Under the pieces are notes generated by a model, which searched no databases, had not been told where the DNA came from, and saw only the letters and a program-made list of their open reading frames with translations. Both the position numbers and the translations under genes were made by a program. Shown piece after piece: positions 11,132 through 21,362 of a stretch of 64,000 nt of DNA. This DNA comes from Rhabditoides inermis. Taxonomy: Eukaryota; Nematoda; Chromadorea; Rhabditida; Rhabditidae. The first letter of the stretch is position 1; each line of letters opens with the position of its first letter. The stretch is taken from contig CAWZYM010000327.1 in NCBI GenBank assembly GCA_963966185.1, positions 691,001-755,000 on the forward strand. Direction: 5' to 3'.

Positions 11132-11360
11132 TTGCATCATCATAATATACTCATTGACAAGGAGTGTCGTTTAGGCCACAGAAGCCGATGGTGACCAAAT
11201 TGATATCAGAGATACCCTAGGAGGTCACTAGTCGAAAACCGTTTTCAAATCCACATGACCGGCCATACGTTTCGAGATATTTACGTTTCAAATTTCGGGA
11301 GATAAACCGTGTGGATTGCTTTTGCGGTCTGTCACTCCATTCGCGCGAGCTGTGAAACAG

Positions 11361-11420
11361 CGGCGGTGACCTAGTGGATAGAGCGGCCGTCTGTCAAGCT
11401 GCAGGGTGTGGGTTCGCTCT
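11361..11420 (+). repeat. tRNA-like (SINE-type) block in left foldback arm
   Basis: A-box-like TGACCTAGTGG at 11367 and B-box-like GGTTCGCTC at 11411 are about 44 nt apart, as in tRNAs. The putative anticodon loop reads CTGTCAA (GTC, as in tRNA-Asp). The acceptor 3' half does not pair, so this is a tRNA relic and not a gene. Confidence 0.5.
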
Positions 11421-11710
11421 TCTGATAAGCTTTTCATTCTGCCGACACTTTCCGGACTTGTACTTTTTGGTGACAATTAGGCAGTTGGTAGAAAACTCCT
11501 ATCATCTTCTTTTTTCAAATCGAACGGTCCTATGTCTTGTTGAGAGCTCATTACAAAATGTTTGCGTTCTTTAGCATTCATTTTCAAAAATTTCGAAAAT
11601 TATTACCGACGAAGGTTTCCACATGATCCCCTCACCAAGCGTGACTCCAACCATTCGAACAAAAAAGTAAAAGTCTGGAGAGAATCGGCAAAATGAAAAG
11701 CTTATCCGGA

Positions 11711-11769
11711 GAGCGAACCCACAGCCTGCCGCTTGACAGACAGCCGCTCTATCCACTAGGCCACCGCCG
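11711..11769 (-). repeat. tRNA-like block in right foldback arm
   Basis: Inverted counterpart of 11361-11420. On the minus strand it reads TGGCCTAGTGG (A box, a better match than the left copy) and GGTTCGCTC (B box). Confidence 0.5.
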
Positions 11770-12039
11770 CTGTTTCACAGCTCGCGCGAATGGAGTGACA
11801 GACCGCAAAAGCAATCCGCACGGTTTAGCTTCCAAAATTTGAAACGTAAATATCTCGAAACGTATGGCCGGTCATGTGGATTTGAAAACGGTTTTCGACT
11901 AGTGACCTCCTAGGGTATCTCTGATATCAATTTGGTCACCATCGGCTTCTGTGGCCTAAACGACACTCCTTGTGAGTCGTAAACAATGACATGTTGTATC
12001 TACACATGCACCCAGATTCAGAGGGTACACTACCTTTAA

Positions 12040-12826
12040 TAAAGTAATCGATATTTGTTTTAAAAATAGCAAAAAAGATTACCTTATTATGGGATACAAA
12101 GAACTTTACTATAAATCAGACTCGTCCAATATCGGTACTAGTCATTATTATCAATCACATGATGTTAAGTTCATGTTGGAATACGTTTTACGCAATAGTT
12201 ATGCTAAATATGGAGGTTGCATCTTTAAACAAGTATCTGGTATTCCACAGGGAAACAATGCTTCTCCTCTTATAGCTGACCTCACACTTCTAATGATGGA
12301 ATACTCTTATATCAAAACACATGAAACTCAGTTCAAATACGGAGTGAGAGGCTTACGCTACGTCGACGACCTGTTGATAATCTATCCTAAAGATAGCCCC
12401 GTATTAGATCATATCAGGCAGATGTATCACCCTTCACTTTCACTAGATCAAACCAATTTAACAGACAGAGAAGTGGTTTACTTGGATTTAAAAATAAAAC
12501 TCACAAACTCTGGTTATACCACAGAACTGTACAATAAGACGGATTACAACTTCTCTATGATGATATATCCCCAATATACATCCAATCTAAGACGGAGTAT
12601 TGGATTGAACGTATTACACGGTGAAGTACTTCGTATTTATCGTAGCTGTAGTCTCGTAGCAGACTTCAGATTGCGAATACATGATCTCATTGAAACGTAC
12701 ATTAGTAATGGCTATCCCACACATATCATAGAAAAGCAACTCACGAAATCTATCCTAGGTTCTAAACTGATAATTCAGAAATATAATATAACCAGCAGAT
12801 TAAGATATCTGCATATTATCAGATAA
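12040..12826 (+). pseudogene. Penelope-like reverse transcriptase, C-terminal part
   Basis: An open frame of about 260 codons follows the right TTAA. It contains the RT motifs SGIPQGNNASPLIADL (about 12235) and LRYVDDLLII (about 12353), with both catalytic aspartates of YVDD. The GIPxGxxxxPLxA pattern is found in Penelope-like RTs. A roughly 120-residue thumb-like tail follows and the frame ends at 12826. This part alone is intact, but the 5' parts are frameshifted and separated by insertions. Confidence 0.78.
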
Positions 12827-13640
12827 AACCATTCCATTCATCATTTGACCTAACTAACCTGTTCGTTGTCTAAACCCTCTAATTATGACACACTCTCTCA
12901 TTCTACGTCTCCCGCCCGTGACCGCGCGATCTACACTTTCTACGCATGCTCAGTGTCACTCATATAAAAAACACTTTAGTGTCATTCTTTGACCTCACTA
13001 ATCTGTTGTTGTCTACACCCTCTAATTATGACACACTCTCTCGTATACTCTCCGTTTCACGCCCGTGATCGTTCGATTTGCACCTTCCACGCTCGCTCAG
13101 TCTCACTCCTCTATCATTTTCTCCCATGTGCGACCTAGCAGACAGGCGGCAGGCAGCAGATATCCACGGACAGCGACTACTTCTTCGAACATGAGTTTAT
13201 TGGTTTATTGGTTTACTTATTGATTCATTGATCAACCCATCTATAGGTAGACTTGTTCATTATTATGTAATAAAGCGTTTTGCATGCATGCTAACCCCAC
13301 TGTAGAAAATGTCGTATTGTGAGCTACTAACAGCTGATTGTTCATCTCTGATGAAGCCCGGCAATCAGTTAGCACAACTGTCAGGTGATAGGGCAGAAAC
13401 AGTGTGTGCTATGTAGGTTGTGCATGCTTTGTTTGTTTGCTTTGCTTTATAATTGGTCCCTCGATAACACAAGGGTCCCTCGCTTCTGCTCTCACTATAA
13501 CTCTCTCTCGCGATCTAATCGCAAGAGTCTACTCTGCCGGCGGCGGTTCAGTCTGTCGGGCGACTGCTGGTGTGATTAGATGCTATCTGAAAAGTCTCTC
13601 GACTTTTCAGATTGTGAAAATTATTGAACAAAAATATCAG
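12504..13640 (+). repeat. Left arm of a 1.14-kb inverted repeat: PLE 3' end and 3' region
   Basis: Covers the last about 107 RT codons and some 800 bp downstream. The minus strand of 19189-20325 is nearly identical; one visible difference is a tyrosine-Thr versus tyrosine-Ala codon change in the RT tail. The downstream part holds two related paragraphs with TCTAATTATGACACACTCTC and the ribozyme-like motif. Confidence 0.9.
13298..13404 (+). ncRNA. Candidate hammerhead ribozyme in the PLE 3' region
   Basis: The core elements appear in hammerhead order: CACTGTA (13298-13304), CTGATGA (13348-13354), GAAA (13396-13399) and CAGTG (13400-13404). CACTG pairs with CAGTG as stem III, and the T before the cleavage base pairs with the last A of GAAA. 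Stem II has GCCC/GGGC at its base and an inner CAGTT/AACTG hairpin. Stem I pairing next to the core looks weak by eye. Hammerheads are known from Penelope-like elements, which raises the prior. Confidence 0.45.
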
Positions 13641-13762
13641 GTGGCAACAGTTCTGGTCCTAGTGGCAGTCTGCCAAGACTGACAAGTCTGACAAGCGATC
13701 GCAACTCTTCCATGTTTGAGAACCCAGCTACAATTTCGTTTGCATAGTTTCCGCATTCTCGA

Positions 13763-14304
13763 GATGAGCAAAATGATGTCTTATTTTTGTAATTTCGACC
13801 ATTTTGAACATATCCAGGTAGTGCCAACCGTGCTAATTTCCAGTTGAACTTGAGTGGATTGCGCAAATCCATTCTCGACTCACTCATGTATGACCCTTCC
13901 CCACCGGCAAACGGTCGGGTCTTGGCAGACTGCCATAACAGAAGGAAGGGGCCATAAAGGAGAGAGTCGATGGTGGAATTGCACCTTCACTCAAGTTGAT
14001 CTGGAAATTAGCCCGGGTGGCGATACCTGGATTTGTTCAAAATAGTCCAAATCAAAATTGAAAGACGCCATTTTACTCGTCTCGATGAGAGAAAGCCGAT
14101 ACACGGACAACTACAGCTGATATCTCAAACACCAAAAACAGTGGGATAGGAACGGAACGAGAGGAGGCATGGTATGGCAGTCTGCCAAGACCCGACCATT
14201 TGCGCAATCCACTCAAGTTCAACTGGAAATTAGCACTGTTGGCACCACCTGGATATGTTCAAAATGGTCAAAATTACAAAAATAAGACATCATTTTGCTC
14301 ATCT
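13763..14304. mobile_element. Foldback element about 540 bp
   Basis: Arms 13763-13868 and 14199-14304 are inverted copies. A second inverted pair, GGTCGGGTCTTGGCAGACTG at 13913 and its complement ending at 14197, lies between. No ORF. Confidence 0.65.
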
Positions 14305-14542
14305 ATTTCCGGTTAGTGATTTGCCTGAATGATCGTCTCTGATTTTTTTATGTGACAAGGATGTTCGTTCCAACAAGGTATTATCAGTGAGCGGCATCTC
14401 GCACTGTTTTCCTGTAACACTAACCAGCGTTTTCGATGATCATAACATTGATAACACTCCATTCCTACAATATCAAATCAACTCTCATTGGCTATGAGAG
14501 TACGGTAGTCACACAGGCATGTGTGATCGAATGGGGGGCGGA

Positions 14543-14682
14543 GAACGCTGTGATCAATGTAGTTGTTAATCTGATCTAGCGTGACTTCTCTTCTAGCCGC
14601 CTTCACACTGAACATATTCAGATAGAGAGTTTTCATCGGATCCCAATGAAATATGGTATATTCGTGAATCGGAAAACAAAGC
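14543..14682 (+). repeat. 140-bp direct repeat, copy 1 (mate at 19038-19177)
   Basis: Begins GAACGCTGTGATCAATG and ends GGAAAACAAAGC. The mate has a few substitutions. A shorter related word, TGAATTTCATCGGAGC, occurs after the first and before the second copy. The pair brackets the spacer between the PLE arms. Confidence 0.75.
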
Positions 14683-14779
14683 CCCTGACTATGAGGGTCT
14701 ATTCAAATAGTGAATTTCATCGGAGCCCTATGAACCGTTGTATATTCTTGATGTCGGATACAAGAGACAAATAAATATA

Positions 14780-15030
14780 ATATTTATGCTTCTTAATTTT
14801 CAGATTGCAGAAAGTCGAGTGACGTTTCAGACTTCACACAAGCAGTCGCGTCCGACTGTACCGCCATCGGCAGAATAGCCCTGTGCGATGCGCTTCGCGA
14901 GAGAAAAGCGAGAAAGTATGTATAGAGTAGAGGCACCAGACACGTCCACACCGTACATGGACGCCCGGATGACAGTGAATGGATGCAACAACGGACCTTG
15001 TCTTATCGGGGGACCAATTATTTCGGACTT
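14780..15030 (-). repeat. Diverged relative of the PLE 3' end
   Basis: Read on the minus strand, AATTGGTCCCCCGATAAGAC and the following 220 bp run parallel to the PLE sequence from 13452 (AATTGGTCCCTCGATAACAC), including TCTGCCGATGGCGG versus TCTGCCGGCGGCGG and the closing AGTCTCTCGAC-like segment. It is an older copy of the same kind of tail. Confidence 0.55.
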
Positions 15031-15059
15031 ATAAATGATGAAAATCAGTAACCACAAAC

Positions 15060-16620
15060 CATATGTAGACTAAGACAAACGATGCGAACAATACTAAATA
15101 TACATCTTATTTATTATGCTTTAAATACTCACGTAAAAATGGAAGTCAGTACTGAAAGTCCCCCATTGAGACTAATATTTACTATGGTGTGTGTCTGTCT
15201 GTCATTCTTTCCGGAGAGATATCTCTTTTCAAAGTATACCCTATTCGCTGAATTTTTCTAGAAAGTTTCTTCAATACCCGAGAACGCAAAATTCCAAATA
15301 TCTCGTCAATAGCGATCTCCTGATCATAGTTATCACCTAATCTCTTAACTATGGAGAAAATTTTCAAAATGCTTCAAACTGAACGAAACTGTGAGGGTAG
15401 GTGAATCGACCTAGAAAAATACAATAGCCGCGATACCAGCCGACTGTGACCTCATCTTCATGTCCAAATAGGCGAATGTACCCAAAATGCACCCAAAATT
15501 CAAGATCTTCGATTTCTATAAAAATTGGATAGAAGACAGATTACGTGAAATAGAGTATAGAACTTTGTTTCATTTTTCGAAAAGTCGCGAAATTACGCAA
15601 ATATGATCGACTTTTCGTACAGGCAATATCGAGTGTCCAATTTGTAAACTTAAGCTTTTATGGGCATATAAGCCCCACTGTCAAAATTTCATAACGATCG
15701 GACTTCATCTTCATATGATATTAGATCATTTTTGAGCGCGCGTTACTTGCTGGGGTCGCGCCCTCCGGATTGCTCGCTACCAGCCGCGAGGTCAATAGAT
15801 CGATGTCAATTAGTTGACATTCGCAATTACAGATCCGTATCCACATTGTGGTGCGTTAGTTCAATGAAAACACGTGTACATATTATTAATAATAGATTGA
15901 TTCAGTTAAAAAGACAAAAAATTCTAGCTTCAACGCATAACTTCAACGAAACGAAGTGTTGAAGATTGGAAAAGACAAGTAAAGGTTGGCAAGACGAGTT
16001 CAGTCGTTATATAATGGTTTGTAAAGATCAAACAATCTTCAAACTTTATCAAGCTACTTCAAACATGCGCACAACACTTAGGGCGCGCCCATCGGCGTAT
16101 TTTCTCTCAGCCGTGGCAACGAGGTCATTGTATGTGTATTACAGAAATATGGATTGAAAACAGTGACTGATCGGGTACATAGTGTTGTAGAAAAAACTTT
16201 CATTGTCATACTCTTGCATACTACTTTTACTTCTACAGCAAGCGCAGATTATGCGAGGGGCGTGCCAGCCGGCGTGCTTTCTGTCAGCCGTCGCATGAAA
16301 AGGTCACTGCATTGTAGACATTTATTTCTTCTTTCTTTTTGTGTTAATAAAACATTGTTTTATCAAGACTGTTATGCTCTCGTTATTACTGAAAAACGCA
16401 TTGTCTTTTGAGCAGTTCAGTAAAGAATGGAAGTGAGGTGAGGTGAGCATCAAGTGCAAGCCTCATTCCAAATAACGAAGACTGTGATTAAATAATGAAT
16501 GATTCCTGTATGTAATTGATGTTGAGTAACTTTTTTTTTACATGATTTGCTACCCCGCTTCGTTCTCGAGCGCAAACAATGTTTGATGTAATACTTGCTT
16601 ACTCTAGCGACAAAAACATC
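15060..16620. other. Unannotated AT-rich stretch, no gene recognised
   Basis: Only frames of 60-85 codons occur, without recognisable motifs. Two GC islands (near 15750 and 16085-16110) and a loosely similar pair of blocks around 16080-16130 and 16245-16300 (GGGCGYGCC...CGGCGT...TCTCAGCCGT) are all I can point to. Confidence 0.4.
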
Positions 16621-16639
16621 AGAATGTGAGAGCATTGTA

Positions 16640-17887
16640 CAATTTGAGAGTGAGAGTGGGCAACAGAGATAATAGTACTGTATCTAGAAATATGTTTTCA
16701 CCGCCGCGGAGACGTGTGAGTGGACAGAAGTATAACTATCTCTTGAAAATTACAGTGACCACAGCGGAGAAGTGATAATATACAAGAAATAATAATAATT
16801 TATACGGTTGATTAGTAACACGTGATAAAAAAACAATAATGAACAGACAAGAACCAATAAAAATAGCATTGAGCTGTTTCTAGATAATTGTTTTGACAGA
16901 AACGGAGATGTGAGAACTGTCAGAAGAGACCATAGAATTGTCTCTAGAAAAATGTTGTTACCGCAGCGGAGACGTGAGAGTAGACAGATGAGAGCATAGA
17001 ACTGCTTCTAGAAAAGTGACGTGATCGATGCGGAGACGTGAGAGTAGAGAGAAGAGAGCATAGAACTGTTTCTAGAAAAGTGTTGTGCCCGATGCGGAGA
17101 CGTGAGAGTAGACAGATGAGAGCATAGAACTGCTTCTAGAAAAGTGATGTGATCGATGCGGATACTTGAGAGTAGACAGATGAGAGCATAGAACTGCTTC
17201 TAGAAAAGTGACGTGATCGATGCGGAGACGTGAGAGTAGAGAGAAGAGAGCATAGAACTGTTTCTAGAAAAGTATTGTGCCCGATGCGGAGACGTGAGAG
17301 TAGACAGATGAGAGCATAGAGCTGCTTCTAGAAAAGTGATGTGATCGATGAGGATACTTGAGAGTAGACAGATGAGAACATAGAACTGCTTCTAGAAAAG
17401 TGACGTGATCGATGCGGAGACGTGAGAGTAGAGAGACGAGAGCATAGAACTGCTTCTAGAAAAGTGATGTGGTCGATGCGGATACTTGAGAGTAGACAGA
17501 TGAGAGCATAGAACTGCTTCTAGAAAAGTGACGTGATCGATGCGGAGACGTGAGAGTAGAGAGAAGAGAGCATAGAACTGCTTCTAGAAAAGTGATGTGA
17601 TCGATGCGGAGACGTGAGAGTAGACAGAAGAGAGCATAGAACTGCTTCTAGAAAAGTGTTGTGATCGATGCGGATACTTGAGAGTAGACAGATGAGAGCA
17701 TAGAACTGCTTCTAGAAAAGTGTTGTGATCGATGCAGATACTTGAGAGTAGACAGATGAGAGCATAGAACTGCTTCTAGAAAAGTGTTGTGATCGATGCG
17801 GATACTTGAGAGTTAACAGAAGAGACGTTCTAACTGTCTCTAGACAATTGTCGTGACAGCAGCAAAGACGTGAAAGTATACAGAAAA
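16640..17887 (+). repeat. 64-bp minisatellite array
   Basis: Units of 64 bp contain GCATAGAACTGCTTCTAGAAAA and a GATGCGGAGACGTGAGAGTA-like half. The start (16640-16860) is degenerate, the centre is regular, and the array resumes at 18613-18665 after a foldback insertion. Unit variants (GATCGATGCGGAGACG, GCCCGATGCGG, GATCGATGCGGATACT) alternate, suggesting higher-order duplication. Confidence 0.85.
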
Positions 17888-18610
17888 TGCTGCGTCCATC
17901 ACTAACATTTCCCACTTTTTTCCGTTTCCCACTTTTTCCCCGACTGTCCATCGTTGTTTTCTGCTTGGAAAAAACCTGGAAAAAAGTTGGAAATCTTCGG
18001 TTTGCCGTTGAAAAAATATTTCCCACTTTTTTACAAGCACTTCATTTCCCAGAACATTTTTCCGAGGAGCGGTGCGGTTGCGCCCGCGGAAACCGACCGA
18101 AATTTCCAGGAAATTTCCGAATGATCGAACCTGGGCAGATTTGCATGATGCCGCTCAATTATCATTGCAGCGTGAGCGGTCTATAGTGACCTTTCTTCAA
18201 GAAGAAATGACCACTTTTCGAGAGCGGCTGATACAAAGTGTAGACTACAAACTTTTGCTGTCATTGTTCAGAAGAAGTTTTATCGAGGGGTCGTTTTACT
18301 GGAAATGATCGTTTACGCTGCAATGATAATTGAGCGGCATCATGCAAATCTGCCCAGGTTCGATCATTCGGAAATTTCCTGGAAATTTCGGTCGGTTTCC
18401 GCGGGCGCAACCACACCGCTCCTCGGAAAAATGTTCTGGGAAATGAAGTGCTTGTAAAAAAGTGGGAAATATTTTTTCAACGGCAAACCGAAGATTTCCA
18501 ACTTTTTTCCAGGTTTTTTCTCACTTTTTTCCAAGCGGAAAACAACGATGGACAGTCGGAAAAAAGTGGGAAACGGAAAAAAGTGGGAAATGGTAGTCAT
18601 GGACGCAGCA
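17888..18610. mobile_element. Foldback element, 723 bp, inserted in the minisatellite
   Basis: Arms of about 290 bp (17888-18173 and 18315-18610) start TGCTGCGTCCA. They contain repeated TTTCCCACTTTTTTCC words and a GC core (GGTTGCGCCCGCGGAAACC). The 140-bp centre is unique. No coding potential beyond chance frames. Confidence 0.75.
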
Positions 18611-18666
18611 ATAGACCATAATACTGTCTCTAGAAAAATTCTGTGACCGCAGCGGAGACGTGAGAG

Positions 18667-18675
18667 GAGACGAGG

Positions 18676-18741
<66 letters not shown>

Positions 18742-18760
18742 GAAAGAGAGTGTATATGGG
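18667..18760. repeat. (GA)n microsatellite
   Basis: Nearly pure GA repeat. It is 4 bp longer in the second copy of the duplication (about 40320-40417), one of very few differences between the copies. Confidence 0.9.
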
Positions 18761-18933
18761 TAAAAAATAATGAAAGTGAGAAAGAAGAAAGATAGAGAAA
18801 GTAGAAGAGAGAAAGTTAGAAAGACAGAAAGTGAAAGAGATACACAGTCCTTTCACGTGGATGTCTCTCCGTAAGAAGCAATAGAGAACAATCAGCAATA
18901 TGAACTACTATTCTATTTTCTATTCTTGGATAC

Positions 18934-18971
18934 CTAGTGCGGAGGCGCGCGGCAGCGCGCCGGAGCGCTAG
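18934..18971. repeat. Near-perfect palindrome bounded by CTAG
   Basis: CTAG, GCG and GGCGCGC on the left mirror GCGCGCC, GCG and CTAG on the right around GGCA. A GC hairpin shortly before CTAGT is the pattern of a Helitron 3' end, but the palindrome fits both directions and no 5' end was found. Confidence 0.45.
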
Positions 18972-19037
18972 TCAGTAAGTAATGAATTTCATCGGAGCAC
19001 TATGAAATATGGTATATACGATGCTCAGAACAAAACA

Positions 19038-19177
19038 GAACGCTGTGATCAATGTAGTTGTTAATCTGCTCTAGCGTGACTTCTCTCCAAGCCGCCTTCA
19101 CACTGAACATATTCAGATAGAGAGTTTTCATCGGATCCCAATGAAATATGGTATATTCGTGATTCGGAAAACAAAGC
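19038..19177 (+). repeat. 140-bp direct repeat, copy 2 (mate at 14543-14682)
   Basis: Same orientation and length as the mate, with scattered substitutions. Confidence 0.75.
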
Positions 19178-19188
19178 ACAATCGATTC

Positions 19189-20325
19189 TGATATTTTTGT
19201 TCAATAATTTTCACAATCTGAAAAGTCGAGAGACTTTTCAGATATCATCTAATCACACCAGCAGTCGCCCGCCAGACTGAACCGCCGCCGGCAGAGTAGA
19301 CTCTTGCGATTAGATCGCGAGAGAGAGTTATAGTGAGAGCAGAAGCGAGGAACCCTTGTGTTATCGAGGGACCAATTATAAAGCAAAGCAAACAAACAAA
19401 GCATGCACAACCTACATAGCACACACTGTTTCTGCCCTATCACCTGACAGTTGTGCTAACTGATTGCCGGGCTTCATCAGAGATGAACAATCAGCTGTTA
19501 GTAGCTCACAATACGACATTTTCTACAGTGGGGTTAGCATGCATGCAAAACGCTTTATTACATAATAATGAACAAGTCTACCTATAGATGGGTTGATCAA
19601 TGAATCAATAAGTAAACCAATAAACCAATAAACTCATGTTCGAAGAAGTAGTCGCTGTCCGTGGATATCTGCTGCCTGCCGCCTGTCTGCTAGGTCGCAC
19701 ATGGGAGAAAATGATAGAGGAGTGAGACTGAGCGAGCGTGGAAGGTGCAAATCGAACGATCACGGGCGTGAAACGGAGAGTATACGAGAGAGTGTGTCAT
19801 AATTAGAGGGTGTAGACAACAACAGATTAGTGAGGTCAAAGAATGACACTAAAGTGTTTTTTATATGAGTGACACTGAGCATGCGTAGAAAGTGTAGATC
19901 GCGCGGTCACGGGCGGGAGACGTAGAATGAGAGAGTGTGTCATAATTAGAGGGTTTAGACAACGAACAGGTTAGTTAGGTCAAATGATGAATGGAATGGT
20001 TTTATCTGATAATATGCAGATATCTTAATCTGCTGGTTATATTATATTTCTGAATTATCAGTTTAGAACCTAGGATAGATTTCGTGAGTTGCTTTTCTAT
20101 GATATGTGTGGGATAGCCATTACTAATGTACGTTTCAATGAGATCATGTATTCGCAATCTGAAGTCTGCTACGAGACTACAGCTACGATAAATACGAAGT
20201 ACTTCACCGTGTAATACGTTCAATCCAATACTCCGTCTTAGATTGGATGCATATTGGGGATATATCATCATAGAGAAGTTGTAATCCGTCTTATTGTACA
20301 GTTCTGTGGTATAACCAGAGTTTGT
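19189..20325 (-). repeat. Right arm of the 1.14-kb inverted repeat: second PLE 3' end
   Basis: Minus-strand copy of 12504-13640, including the last about 107 codons of the RT (stop at 20002). The RT is cut off at 20325, where unrelated sequence begins, so this is a 5'-truncated copy facing the first one tail to tail. Confidence 0.9.
19424..19530 (-). ncRNA. Candidate hammerhead ribozyme, inverted copy
   Basis: Same motif set as 13298-13404, read on the minus strand, with all core elements kept. Confidence 0.45.
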
Positions 20326-20454
20326 CATCAGGCTCCCTCGTCTCAAGCAAACGACTTTTCGAAGAAGTACAGTATAATCCTACGCAACATTCAGCTGATG
20401 GCCGGTTGGAGACATCACATCAGAGATATATGGGGTGCCGTGGAGTCAAAAACT

Positions 20455-20590
20455 GATACCGCCCCTTGAAGCCACGCCCCCTAACGCTCCGCCTCCTAAA
20501 GCCACGCCTCCTTACGCTCCGCCCCTTCGAACCACGCCCCTCAAATGCCCCGCCCTCTGAAGCCACGCCTCTCTAGCACCGCCTATTAGA
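20455..20590. repeat. Subterminal array of CACGCC/CTCCGCC units
   Basis: Imperfect units of about 30 bp alternate GCCACGCC and GCTCCGCC (GC-box or KLF-like) sites. The array lies about 20 bp inside the Polinton end and is present at all three ends in the window. Confidence 0.7.
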
Positions 20591-21362
20591 GTCACGCCCG
20601 TCTTGCAATACCTATTTGAGGCACCTCCTTCAAGCGCCGCCCTCTAAAACCCCTCCCCAGCCTCCTTTTACCGCACTGCTCCTAAGCTCCGCCCTCCTAC
20701 CCGGCCGCCTACTGGCCGGCTGCCAGCCGTTCTCTCTCTCTCATCTTTTCACGCGATCTCTCCAGTCTGAACGCGAGCGAGCGAGCGAGAGTGTAATGTG
20801 GTAGAAGAGAGCGCGATGCGAAGCGCGCGATACACAGTTGTATGGAGGCTCGCCTCTGGGCTCGCACCACCGGTCTCGAAGCGCAATGTTTTGGTTGTGA
20901 GATGAAATGCATGGTCGCGTCAGATGGGGACGAGAGAGCAGGCAAGCAAGAGAAAGAGAGAACAAGCAAGCAAAATAGAGAGAGCAAGCAAGCAAGAGAG
21001 AGAGAGAGAGAGAGAGATTTGTTGTACAATGAGGGTGGATTGTTGTACAATGAGGTTTGTTGTACAATGAGGGGCCACCACTTCGAAGACACTTGGTCGC
21101 AGAGGGCCGCCGCACTGAGCGAGGAATTCGGAGATGAGTGAATGCCCGATTGTTGCTAGAGAGATAAAATATTGTTTTTTTTTTCTTTTGCATTTGGTTT
21201 ATGGGGGAGGGCGGAGCTTTGCGTATGAAAGTAGGAGGTCCGTCAGTGTGTGCTTGTCTGGTGTCGCGCGCGGCCGTGTTTACGTTTAATTGTTCACACT
21301 TACATTGAGTTCGGCGTGCATATGATCGCGTCTATAGTGTATGCACGTTGCACATGAAGGCG

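Larger units (their letters stand above)
11157..11973. mobile_element. Foldback element with tRNA-like sequence in both arms, 817 bp
   Basis: Long inverted arms (about 11157-11480 and 11660-11973) start ACAAGGAGTGTCG. They are nearly identical for the outer 200 bp and more diverged inward. Each arm contains a tRNA-like block with pol III A- and B-box matches, pointing toward the centre. No ORF and no clear target duplication. Confidence 0.75.
6475..12035. mobile_element. TTAA-flanked element with 21-bp terminal inverted repeats, 5,561 bp, nonautonomous
   Basis: TTAA lies at 6471-6474 and 12036-12039. Inside these are perfect 21-bp inverted repeats (6475-6495, 12015-12035) starting AGGTAGTGTACCC. 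Removing the element with one TTAA would leave the reverse transcriptase frame continuous, which strongly supports the borders. TTAA target use is typical of piggyBac-type transposases, but these ends do not start with the usual CCC, so the superfamily is open. Inside: AT-rich sequence (6496-7200) with a hairpin, the GA satellite, and foldbacks at 10629-11131 and 11157-11973. No transposase ORF is present. Confidence 0.8.

Noticed and set aside
11361..11420. Functional tRNA-Asp gene
   Set aside because: A and B boxes are present, but the acceptor stem does not close and the T arm is poor; a SINE-like relic fits better.
20002..20346. Separate 114-codon minus-strand gene
   Set aside because: It is the 5'-truncated inverted copy of the PLE RT end; the first residues come from flanking sequence.
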